From assembly GCA_002790095.1 (NCBI GenBank), contig PFUL01000005.1, positions 1 through 37,759 on the forward strand: a stretch of 37,759 nucleotides of DNA, read 5' to 3'. Numbering within the stretch: position 1 is the first letter of the stretch; the number at the start of each line of letters is the position of its first letter. Made by a program: the position numbers and the translations under genes. The notes under the pieces are model-generated. The model was not told the origin of the DNA and did no database searches. It saw only the letters and a program-made list of their open reading frames with translations. The DNA comes from Elusimicrobia bacterium CG_4_9_14_3_um_filter_62_55. GTDB taxonomy: Bacteria; Elusimicrobiota; Elusimicrobia; UBA1565. Below are positions 24,133 to 32,015 of the stretch, piece by piece.

Positions 24133-24979
24133 GGGCGATCGCCCACGCGACGGAGGCGTCGAACGCGTCGGGCAGGACGTTGGTCTGAATCCGGTGCTTT
24201 GCTTTGAGCAATTCCTGTCCCGCGGCCTCGATCTTAAACGGCCAAATCTTGCGCAGCGACCCCGCCATCAGCCCGCAGAGAAACGCCATCGTCTGAGTCT
24301 TCCAGTCCCGCAGCAGGACTTTGAGCAGTTTCGTGAAGGCGATCAGCCCCGTCGCGCAGCCCGCGGCGAACGCCGCCAGGGAGAGGATTCTTCGTTCGTG
24401 AATCGAATCGAGGATGAAGAGGTACTGTCCCAACAGAACCAGCACGAACGATCCGCTGATGCCGGGAAGAATCGTCGCGCAAATCGCGACCACGCCCGAG
24501 AGGTACAGCGCGAGCGGTCCGTGTGCGGCCTCGGACGGCAGCAGTCCGGAAAGCCAGAACGCGAACGCCGCCCCGGCGAGCGCCGCGGCCGCCTCCTGGG
24601 CGCGCCAGCGGTCGATCTGCCGATACACGAGAAGCGCCGAGGCGAGGATCAATCCGAAGAAGAAGCTCCAGGTCGGCACCGGGCGGTTGAGGATCAGCCA
24701 GGTGATCAACTTCGAGAGGCTGAGAATCGCGACGGCGATTCCGGTTCCGAGCGCGGCGAGAAAGCGGAAGTCGACGTGCCGCAGAGCGTCCCGGACGCGA
24801 CCGGCGAGCAGAAGCGCGATCCAGACGGCGTCGAACGACGCGATCGCCGAGACCAGCCGTTCGTAGATTCCGACGATGAGCGCGACGGTGCCGCCCGAAA
24901 CGCCGGGAACCACGTCCGCCGAACCCATCAGGAGGCCGCGCGCCGCGATCGACAGATCTTCTTTAAGGGAGCCTCTCAC
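24068..24979 (-). CDS. DUF368 membrane protein, PopT-type undecaprenyl-phosphate translocase
   Basis: A 303-aa polytopic membrane protein. The diagnostic DUF368 N-terminus is clear at about 15-40: G-L-L-M-G-S-A-D-V-V-P-G-V-S-G-G-T-V-A, then I-V-G-I-Y-E-R-L. A second copy of the motif occurs in the middle (I-L-P-G-I-S-G-S-F-V), typical of the inverted repeat in this family. DUF368 proteins (PopT) have been implicated in returning undecaprenyl phosphate to the cytoplasmic face for wall and glycan synthesis. The start is GTG, eight bases after an AATAAT box. The gene overlaps the convergent symporter. Confidence 0.9.
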   Translation of the reverse strand: MRGSLKEDLSIAARGLLMGSADVVPGVSGGTVALIVGIYERLVSAIASFDAVWIALLLAGRVRDALRHVDFRFLAALGTGIAVAILSLSKLITWLILNRPVPTWSFFFGLILASALLVYRQIDRWRAQEAAAALAGAAFAFWLSGLLPSEAAHGPLALYLSGVVAICATILPGISGSFVLVLLGQYLFILDSIHERRILSLAAFAAGCATGLIAFTKLLKVLLRDWKTQTMAFLCGLMAGSLRKIWPFKIEAAGQELLKAKHRIQTNVLPDAFDASVAWAIALTILGIVFVLVIDRLGSRRDD

Positions 24980-24987
24980 CGGCTCGC

Positions 24988-24993
24988 ATTATT
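24988..24993 (-). promoter_or_regulatory. candidate -10 of the DUF368 gene
   Basis: AATAAT at 24993-24988 on the minus strand, eight bases before the GTG at 24979. There is no clear -35. The gene may also be read from the promoter of the preceding minus-strand gene, which ends 38 bp upstream. Confidence 0.3.
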
Positions 24994-25017
24994 CCATATT
25001 GGGGAAGCTTCCCGACC

Positions 25018-25866
25018 TCAATGACCGGGGCGGATGGCGCTGTCGGTCGTCTTCTTGTCCGGTCCGAGGTTGGCGAGACCGAGATGGGCGGCCATGGCCT
25101 GGGCATCGTCGTCGGAAATGGCGAGGGAACCGTCGGGCTGCACGTGCTGCTCCATGTTGTAGCCGCCGGCCTGGAGTTGATAGAGCTGGGGGAGGTCTAG
25201 CCCGAATTTCTGCATCGACGCGGGCGCCCCGCCGCGTTCGATCGCCTGCTTTAGCCGCTGGAACGCGGCGGCGGCTTCCGGATTGTCGTAGCCGCCGATG
25301 GCCGGACCGGCGGCTTGACGCGCCTCTTCGCGCGCCTTGCGCTCGGCGATTTCCTTGTCTTGAAAAGAGGTCACGTCCTGAAAGGACGCGCCGCCTCCGG
25401 AGGGGCCGCCCTTTGTCGTCGCGCCGAACTCCGCGCCCTTCATTTTCGCCTTGGCCGCGGCCTCGACTCCCTTCATCAGCCCCGTGAAGTCCGAAGCGGC
25501 GGGCTGGGGAGCTTCTTCGATTTCGGGCTCCGGTTCCTCCTCCGGTTCTTCTGCGGGCGGGGGCGCTTCCTTCGGCTTCTCGAGACCTTGCACCTCTCCC
25601 CAGATCGGGCGGACTTCGAGCGACGACCGCTGGGCGGGGAGGGGGTCGGCTCCGCGCCGAGGAGCACCTTGGCTGCGCGTCGGCGCCATGTCGAGTACGA
25701 CGCCTTGCTCCGCCTGGACGCGCAGCGGCGCGGCGGGCTTCTGCATTTTCGCCGATACCAAAATGCAGAGAACGACGACCGCGCCGGTGATGATCGTGCC
25801 CAGATTCTCTCGAATCGGGCTCATCGCGCCGCGCTTGCGGAAAGGACTTCTGTTTAACTCGACCAT
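25018..25866 (-). CDS. single-pass anchored protein with Pro/Glu-rich linker
   Basis: A 282-aa protein of unknown function. The start at 25866 is chosen because AAGGAA lies upstream within a short leader of the promoter at 25889-25917; a longer frame would start in that promoter. Order: a basic N-terminus (R-S-P-F-R-K-R-G), one membrane helix at about 24-42, a linker rich in Pro and Glu at about 88-120 (P-A-E-E-P-E-E-E-P-E-P-E), Gly/Ala- and charge-rich helices, then a C-terminal ~90-residue region that may be helical. The N-in, single-helix, Pro-linker layout resembles TonB- or GspC-like anchored proteins, but no such domain is recognised. Confidence 0.65.
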   Translation of the reverse strand: MVELNRSPFRKRGAMSPIRENLGTIITGAVVVLCILVSAKMQKPAAPLRVQAEQGVVLDMAPTRSQGAPRRGADPLPAQRSSLEVRPIWGEVQGLEKPKEAPPPAEEPEEEPEPEIEEAPQPAASDFTGLMKGVEAAAKAKMKGAEFGATTKGGPSGGGASFQDVTSFQDKEIAERKAREEARQAAGPAIGGYDNPEAAAAFQRLKQAIERGGAPASMQKFGLDLPQLYQLQAGGYNMEQHVQPDGSLAISDDDAQAMAAHLGLANLGPDKKTTDSAIRPGH

Positions 25867-25888
25867 CGAAATTTCCTTGCCAATACAC

Positions 25889-25917
25889 AAGATAATCCCC
25901 CGATCACCGCGAGTCAA
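25889..25917 (-). promoter_or_regulatory. promoter of the anchored Pro/Glu-rich gene, with leader
   Basis: TTGACT (25917-25912), a 17-bp spacer and TATCTT (25894-25889) on the minus strand. The ATG at 25866 is 22 bases after the -10. The short leader contains AAGGAA, so this gene has a normal Shine-Dalgarno start, in contrast with the leaderless-type genes. Confidence 0.6.
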
Positions 25918-25958
25918 GAGCAGGAACCCGCCTCGATTTCCCGCAGGCCTAAGCGGGG

Positions 25959-25981
25959 ATAGGTCCTATACCAGGCCCTGG
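25959..25981. promoter_or_regulatory. two adjacent short dyads upstream of the amylase cluster
   Basis: ATAGG-T-CCTAT at 25959-25969 and CCAGG-C-CCTGG at 25971-25981, two perfect 5-bp dyads one base apart, in the 192-bp gap between divergent genes. They could be operator half-sites for the glucan cluster. No convincing -35/-10 pair for the ATG at 26059 is visible; TATAGC at 26025-26030 is the best -10 candidate. Confidence 0.3.
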
Positions 25982-26058
25982 CTTCCTTGTTGGCCCATGT
26001 ACGGATTTGGAGCGGCGACTACCATATAGCAACGCCGGAATAAGCGGATTTCGAAGTC

Positions 26059-29000
26059 ATGAAAAACAGACATCACCGCTGGATCAGGGAGGTTCTCCGA
26101 CGAACCCTATCGACGGCCTTGGTGTTTTCCCTGCTGGTGACCCAGCAGGGTTTTCTCGTTTTAGAGGCATTCGCCGCGAACGTGGTCGGCCAGACCGTGG
26201 TTCGAACCTCCGGGGGGAGCGTCGTCGGAAATTTCCCCGGGGCGCCGGGACAAAATCTAGCGCCCCTTTCCCTCCTGACGGGAGGGTCCCCGTCCTTGCA
26301 AGGAGCCCTGCCCGAAACGGCGGGGCTCTTCTCTTTGCCCCCGGCCGCCGGAACGTCGGCCGCCGCTCAGGCAGCGGCTTCCGCCGCCGGACCCGTCCGC
26401 GTCCCCGTTTTGACTCCGGCCGTTGAGCCGAAAACCCCCGCGGCGTTCGCAGCCCAGGCGGCCGCCCCTTCGGCGCTGCGCACGGCGCCCGCCGTCGCTT
26501 CGCCGGTCGCCGCGCCGAGCGTCGCGCACGCCGCGAACGAACAGGATCCGGGGGGCGTCGCCGGCTTGAACCGTCTAGCGCGCGCGTCGGCTGTCCCCGG
26601 CATCGGCGCCTTGAACCGCTTTTTCGATTCCTCCCGGTCGCGCCGGGAAAGCGCCTCCATCCCAACGAACGCCGGCGATCGTTCGACGGCGCGCCGCCCG
26701 GCGTTGGAACGTCCGGCCGCCGGTAACGGCCTCCGCTTCTTCCTCGTCCGCGAAGGCGAGGCGCCGCTCGTCGCCGACGGACGCAGCTTGCGGGAGATGC
26801 TGGCGGCCGATCCCGCTTTGCTTGAGGAACTCAACGGTTCGGGACGCGTCCGGATCGTCACCGACAACAACCCCTCCGGAAACGGTCTCGCGAAGGAGAA
26901 CGTCGCCGCGGTCGAGGCGCTTCTGCGTTCGGTCGGCGTGAACGCCCGCAGCGAGAGCGAGTCGGTTTCGATCGATTGGAAAGGCGGGCGCGAGAAGGCC
27001 GACGGTCCCGCCCATTCGAAGGAAGGCGTCGGTTCCACGAAGGAGGCGGGGGACCTGACCCGGAAGTGGATCATCGGCCCTATCGCCGGAATTTTCCGGG
27101 AGATCAAGTTTCTCGGCCGCACGCTGGCGGCGTCGTACGCCCCGCCGTTGTGGAGCGAGGTCCTCGGCGGCTTTGTGTCGAAGTCGGCGCCGCTGGCGTT
27201 CTCGGCGGCGACATACTGGGCGGTGATCGGACCGTCGCACCCGTGGCTGCTCGGGGGGGCGATCGGGATCAGCCTGTTCCTCGAGGTGTTCCATGGAATT
27301 TTCCTGAACACTTGGAACGAGTTCCAGAATAATTTGAAGAAACTGCGCGGGATGGGCTACCAGATCGGCTTCACCTGGGCCTATATGCAGAGTTTCGGCG
27401 CCGCGCTGCGCACGCTGTCGTGGGCCGCCGCGCCGGGCAAGACGGTTCCCGTCTGGTCGCCGGTGTACTGGAAGGACTTGATCGTGATGAGCGTTCTCGG
27501 CACGTTCTTCGGCACGCTCGGCATTAACGGGCTCAACGCGCTTTACGAAAAGGGCCGCATCCGGCGCTGGCAGCGCTCCGCGATCCAGCAGGTGCGCGAT
27601 CTGCTGATGCTCGCGGCCGGGCCGTTGTTCGCGACCGGTTCGATGACTTTGTTCTGGGCGGTGTTCGGGACGTCGCAGGCCATCGATTTCACGATCTATA
27701 TGCTCGGCACGCGCGCCAAGCGGCGCACGGTGCTCTACGCGGCTTCGGCGGAGGCGTCGCAAACCGCCGAGTTCTCCAGCAAGTTTCCGGTCGAAGATCA
27801 GCGCGGCAAGCCCGGCCCGCTTAAGCAGGCCTGGCAGGGGATCGTCGAGGGCCCGTTCGGCCGCGCCGGCCGCTGGATCGGGCGTCTGTTCCGCCGCGGT
27901 CCTCCCGCCGCCCGCCCTCCGGTCAACGGCGCGGACGCGCCTCGGGCCCCTCCCGCGCGCGCTGCGAAGCGAGCCCCCGATTCCCTCTCCGAAGTAGATC
28001 TCCGACTCGACCCCGAACGAAAATACCACCCCTCCCCCGAAGACTGGCGCGATGAACTCTTTTACCTTATCATGGTGGATCGCTTCGCGAAAGGCGAGAC
28101 GGGCCGGCCCATCGGCGACCCGGCCGAGGGCGGAACGCGCCACGGCGGTGATCTCAATGGAATTATCGAGAAGCTCGACTACCTGCAGAAGGCGGGCGTG
28201 ACCACCTTGGTGATGACCCCCGTGACGCATTCCTTGCCCGAAGCGTATCACGGCTACGCGACGATGCATTTCCTCGACATCGACCCGCATTTGGGCACCG
28301 TTGAGGATTTTAAGCGGCTGATCGCCCAGGCGCACAAGCGCGGCATTCGCGTCCTGATGGATTTGGTCGTCAATCATACCGGACCGGTGTTCGACTACAA
28401 AGACGGCGACGCGGACGGCACGCCGTGGATGGGGAGGCAGAAGGAGACGGTTTGGAAAGAAGCGCTTCGTCCGAGCGAACTCGCCAAAGACGAGCACTTC
28501 ACGCGGATGGGGAAAATCCGGGATTGGAACGACTCCGGTCAGTCGCGCCGCGGGGATTTTCCGCCGAATTACCGGCACGTTGCGACCGACCGCCCCGAGA
28601 CTCGGCGGCTGATGATCGATATCGCGAAGTACTGGATGAAGGAAGCCGACATCGACGGCTTCCGGCTCGACGCGATTCGGCACGTGGCAGCCGATTTCTG
28701 GCCGCACTTCATGCGCGAGGTCCGCGGGTACGCGAAAGAAATGGGCAAGGAGAACTTCCTGCTGCTCGGCGAGAACTCCACCGGCGTCGACGCGGAGATC
28801 CGGGCGGACATTGACGCGCAATTCGACACGCTCTACAACTACCCCGCGTATCGCCGGGAAAACTACGCGCTGCACGGCGCGGCGCCGACGCGGATGCTCG
28901 AAGACAGCCTCCACCGCACGCGCCAGGCGTTGGGCGACGCGGCCGGCCGCCTGCTGCGATTTATCGATCTGCACGACACCTATCGTTTTCTGCGCACTAA

Positions 29001-29583
29001 GGAGCCGGTCGGGGCGCTGCACGCGGCTCTCGCGTACCTGATGTTCTCTACCGGAATCCCGTTGGTGTACTACGGGACCGAACAGGCGTTCCGTCAGGAC
29101 GTGCAGTCGCTCGACCCGGAAGGCCCGCATCTGCCGGCCGATCCCCGCAACCGCGAGGACATGTTCGCGGACGGACAATTTAAGTCGGACAGTTCGGCCG
29201 GGGATAAGTTCGACGAAACCTCCCCGACCTTCCGGCATCTGCGCCGGTACGCGGTGCTGCGCAAAGCCTACGCCCCGCTGCGCCGCGGCGGGCAGTTTGT
29301 CCGCTGGTCCGATCCGTCGGGGGCCGGGATCTACGCATTCAGCCGGATCTACGAAGGCGAGGAAGTCTTGGTCGTGATGAACACCGCCCGTCAGGCCCGG
29401 GAGGCGACGATGTGGGTGGATTCCGGCCTGACGCCCGCGGGGACGACGCTGACCGACGCGCTCGATCCGCATGAGACGGTCGAGACCTTCGCTCCGGAGG
29501 GCGGCGGCTCGAAGGCGACGGTCGGCGTGCCCGGACTCGGGGTGCGGGTGTTCGTCCGCAAACTCGCGGGGACCGATGGATAA
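26059..29583 (+). CDS. protein A: membrane domain fused to GH13 alpha-amylase-type domain
   Basis: A 1174-aa protein. Order: leader at 1-41 (basic, then T-A-L-V-F-S-L-L-V-T-Q-Q, ending E-A-F-A-A); an Ala/Pro/Gly-rich segment at about 45-220; a small alpha/beta region at about 224-306; about 5-6 membrane segments at about 373-550; a basic Pro-rich linker at about 600-645; and a full GH13 domain at about 655-1174. GH13 residues present: D768 and N772-H773 (D-L-V-V-N-H), R869 and nucleophile D871 (G-F-R-L-D-A), acid/base E905 (L-L-G-E-N), H972-D973 (L-H-D). It should cleave or transfer alpha-1,4-glucans; the exact product is unknown. With an exported N-terminus and an even number of later helices the GH13 domain would be periplasmic. 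It overlaps gene B by 8 bp. The membrane part resembles that of protein C. Confidence 0.88.
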   Translation: MKNRHHRWIREVLRRTLSTALVFSLLVTQQGFLVLEAFAANVVGQTVVRTSGGSVVGNFPGAPGQNLAPLSLLTGGSPSLQGALPETAGLFSLPPAAGTSAAAQAAASAAGPVRVPVLTPAVEPKTPAAFAAQAAAPSALRTAPAVASPVAAPSVAHAANEQDPGGVAGLNRLARASAVPGIGALNRFFDSSRSRRESASIPTNAGDRSTARRPALERPAAGNGLRFFLVREGEAPLVADGRSLREMLAADPALLEELNGSGRVRIVTDNNPSGNGLAKENVAAVEALLRSVGVNARSESESVSIDWKGGREKADGPAHSKEGVGSTKEAGDLTRKWIIGPIAGIFREIKFLGRTLAASYAPPLWSEVLGGFVSKSAPLAFSAATYWAVIGPSHPWLLGGAIGISLFLEVFHGIFLNTWNEFQNNLKKLRGMGYQIGFTWAYMQSFGAALRTLSWAAAPGKTVPVWSPVYWKDLIVMSVLGTFFGTLGINGLNALYEKGRIRRWQRSAIQQVRDLLMLAAGPLFATGSMTLFWAVFGTSQAIDFTIYMLGTRAKRRTVLYAASAEASQTAEFSSKFPVEDQRGKPGPLKQAWQGIVEGPFGRAGRWIGRLFRRGPPAARPPVNGADAPRAPPARAAKRAPDSLSEVDLRLDPERKYHPSPEDWRDELFYLIMVDRFAKGETGRPIGDPAEGGTRHGGDLNGIIEKLDYLQKAGVTTLVMTPVTHSLPEAYHGYATMHFLDIDPHLGTVEDFKRLIAQAHKRGIRVLMDLVVNHTGPVFDYKDGDADGTPWMGRQKETVWKEALRPSELAKDEHFTRMGKIRDWNDSGQSRRGDFPPNYRHVATDRPETRRLMIDIAKYWMKEADIDGFRLDAIRHVAADFWPHFMREVRGYAKEMGKENFLLLGENSTGVDAEIRADIDAQFDTLYNYPAYRRENYALHGAAPTRMLEDSLHRTRQALGDAAGRLLRFIDLHDTYRFLRTKEPVGALHAALAYLMFSTGIPLVYYGTEQAFRQDVQSLDPEGPHLPADPRNREDMFADGQFKSDSSAGDKFDETSPTFRHLRRYAVLRKAYAPLRRGGQFVRWSDPSGAGIYAFSRIYEGEEVLVVMNTARQAREATMWVDSGLTPAGTTLTDALDPHETVETFAPEGGGSKATVGVPGLGVRVFVRKLAGTDG

Positions 29584-32011
29584 GCCGCTCGAATCCTGGC
29601 GGGACAAGGTGATGTACCTGGCGATGATCGATCGTTTCCATAACGGCGACGAGAGCAACGACGATTTCGGAAGGGGGGAATTCAATCCGAAGGACGACGA
29701 CTGCTTCCAGGGCGGCGACCTGAAGGGCATCGAGAAGAAGCTTCCGCATTTGGAGAAACTCGGCATCGACGCGCTGTGGATCACTCCCCCCGTTCATAAC
29801 CAGTGGATCAACCCCTACATTCCGGTACGCGGCTACCACGGCTACTGGGCGTACGATTTTACCGCGGTGGATCCGCATTTCGGCGACGAAGAGGACTACC
29901 GCCGCCTCGTTGAGAAGGCGCATGAGCGCGGGATGAAGGTGATCCAGGACATCGTCGTCAACCACACCGGAAACTTTTTCACGGTCGACGAAGGGAAGTT
30001 TGACTCGAAACGGCCGGAGCGCGGCTGGAAAGAAGCGAAGGGTTCCTACCCGGCGCGGGCGCCGAAGGATCCCGTCTTCGGGATGAACAATCCCAACCGC
30101 AAGGCGGATCGCGAGGCCGCGGTCTATAATTTCACGCCGAACATCGCGGACTTCAAGAGCCGCGAACAGACGCTCCAGTGGGCGCTCGGCGATCTCGACG
30201 ACATCAATCTCGAGAGTCCCGCCGCGCTCGAGCGGATGAAGGCGATTTACCGCTCTTGGATCGACCGCGTCGGCATCGACGGCTACCGCGTGGATACCGT
30301 CTACTATACGCCCGAACGCTTTTACGAAAATTTCCTGCACGACCGCCGTTCCAGCGGCCCGGGGGTCAAACAGCATGCTGCGGCGCGCGGCAAGGACGAC
30401 TTTCTAGTGTTCGGCGAGGTCTGGAGCTACGATTACGACGCCATCGGCCGCTACCTCGAGGGCCCCGCCGGCCCGCGGCTGGACTCGGCGATCGATCTCC
30501 CGCTGCAGGAATTGCTGGGAGACGTATTCTTCAAGGGCGCCCCGACGCGCGTGCTGGAGGGTGCGCTGCGCGCGCGGCGGAAAAACCGGGGCCTGTGGGT
30601 CAATTTCCTCGACAACCACGATACGGAGCGCATCGCCGCGCGCGCGTCGCGCGAGGCCGTCCGCCAGTCCTTGGTCGCGCTCTTTACGCTGCCCGGCATT
30701 CCCTGCGTTTACTACGGGACCGAGGCGGGCCTGCGCGGCGCACGCCAGAACATGTTCGCGCGGGCTTGCTGGAACGAGCGTTCGCCCGAATTCCAATTTT
30801 TGAAATCGCTGATCCGGCTGCGCAAGGCGACTCCTGCTCTCCGGCGCGGGACGTTGACGGTCGACCGTACCGCCTATGCCGCCGGCGTGCTCGCCTACTC
30901 GATGGCATACGAGGACGACACGGTGAAAATCGTCTTCAACACCTCGCCCGACGCGATGGCGTACGATCCGGGGCCCGGCGATCCGCACCGCGAAATCCTG
31001 CTTTCCTCCGCCGGCAAGCATCGCGTTCGCCGTCCGATGATATTGCCGCCCCGATCGTACTTGATCTATCGCCAGACGGCGGGGGCGGCGAAATCCTCCG
31101 GAGAGGAGCGCCCGGTCGTGAGACTTTCGGCTCCGGCCAAGAAGACGGTGCGCGGGCCCGCGCCGATCCGCTTCAGCGTGGATCCGAAGGCCGACGTGCG
31201 CAGGATTTACCTCCTTTCGGACGGCAACGTGGACGCCGGCGTCGAAGTCCCCGAGCCGCGTTCCGGCCGCTTCACCGTCGAAACCGCGGCGTTGGGCAAC
31301 GGGCCGCACGAACTGCGCCTGCTGGCGAAGACGTGCGCGGGCCGTTTGTCTCTGTCGGAACCCGCCGTGATCACGGTGCGCAACCCGTTCGAAAAGATCG
31401 CGGCCGCGGTCGTGCTCGAGAAGGGCAGCGCGGGGATCGGCTGCGAACTGCATGCCCCGGGCGACCCGAGCTACGGGGAGCAGATGTCGATGCGCGGGGT
31501 CGAGGCCGCGAGCAACGGCCGGGATTTGAAGCTGACGCTGAAGATGGGCTGCGTCACCAGCGACTGGAATCCGCCGCACGGCTACGATCACGCCTATTTC
31601 ACCGTTTTGTTCGACCTGCCCGGCGTGAAGGGCAAGCGCTTCTGCCCGAAACTGCGCTACCGCGTTCCCAATTTTGAGTTCAACGCGGGATTCCTGCTGT
31701 TCGGCTGGGGGGCTCGTTCGTTCTCCGCTTCAGACTCGACGCCGGAAACCTACGGTTCGCCGCTTTCCGGCGAAGCCGAGCAGAGGGCCGACCCGCGCCG
31801 CTCGACGGTGTCGTTCACCTTCCCGGGACGGGCCTTCAAGGGCCTGCGCTCCTTCGAGGGAGTCAAGATTTTTATTTCGACGTGGGACGGCTACCTCGGG
31901 GAGTTCCGCGGGATTTCAAACAAGAAGGAGGATTGGGAGTTCTACACGCTGGACCGGAAGGCTCCGGAGGAACTCCCCCGAATTTTCGACCATGCGCTCA
32001 TCTCCCTGTGA
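29576..32011 (+). CDS. protein B: GH13 amylase with Ig-like and C-terminal beta domains, no signal peptide
   Basis: An 811-aa protein. The catalytic domain spans about 8-410: Y-L-A-M-I-D-R-F at 14-21, D125 and N129-H130 (D-I-V-V-N-H), R238 and nucleophile D240 (G-Y-R-V-D), E281 (F-G-E-V-W), N347-H348-D349. A beta domain C follows to about 500, an Ig-like segment at about 513-603, and a C-terminal beta-rich domain at about 605-800. The last resembles DOMON/glucodextranase-C-type domains (D-H-A-Y-F-T-V-L-F-D, I-F-I-S-T-W-D). The start at 29576 overlaps the end of gene A (ATGGATAA). No signal peptide or membrane helix is seen, so it is predicted cytoplasmic, unlike A and D. Four bases separate it from gene C. 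Confidence 0.93.
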   Translation: MDKPLESWRDKVMYLAMIDRFHNGDESNDDFGRGEFNPKDDDCFQGGDLKGIEKKLPHLEKLGIDALWITPPVHNQWINPYIPVRGYHGYWAYDFTAVDPHFGDEEDYRRLVEKAHERGMKVIQDIVVNHTGNFFTVDEGKFDSKRPERGWKEAKGSYPARAPKDPVFGMNNPNRKADREAAVYNFTPNIADFKSREQTLQWALGDLDDINLESPAALERMKAIYRSWIDRVGIDGYRVDTVYYTPERFYENFLHDRRSSGPGVKQHAAARGKDDFLVFGEVWSYDYDAIGRYLEGPAGPRLDSAIDLPLQELLGDVFFKGAPTRVLEGALRARRKNRGLWVNFLDNHDTERIAARASREAVRQSLVALFTLPGIPCVYYGTEAGLRGARQNMFARACWNERSPEFQFLKSLIRLRKATPALRRGTLTVDRTAYAAGVLAYSMAYEDDTVKIVFNTSPDAMAYDPGPGDPHREILLSSAGKHRVRRPMILPPRSYLIYRQTAGAAKSSGEERPVVRLSAPAKKTVRGPAPIRFSVDPKADVRRIYLLSDGNVDAGVEVPEPRSGRFTVETAALGNGPHELRLLAKTCAGRLSLSEPAVITVRNPFEKIAAAVVLEKGSAGIGCELHAPGDPSYGEQMSMRGVEAASNGRDLKLTLKMGCVTSDWNPPHGYDHAYFTVLFDLPGVKGKRFCPKLRYRVPNFEFNAGFLLFGWGARSFSASDSTPETYGSPLSGEAEQRADPRRSTVSFTFPGRAFKGLRSFEGVKIFISTWDGYLGEFRGISNKKEDWEFYTLDRKAPEELPRIFDHALISL

Positions 32012-32015
32012 ACCT

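Noticed and set aside
26575-29784. A 1069-codon open frame on the minus strand opposite protein A
   Set aside because: It is a shadow caused by high GC content. The translation is Arg/Gly/Glu/Val-rich without domain features, while the plus strand has complete GH13 motifs.
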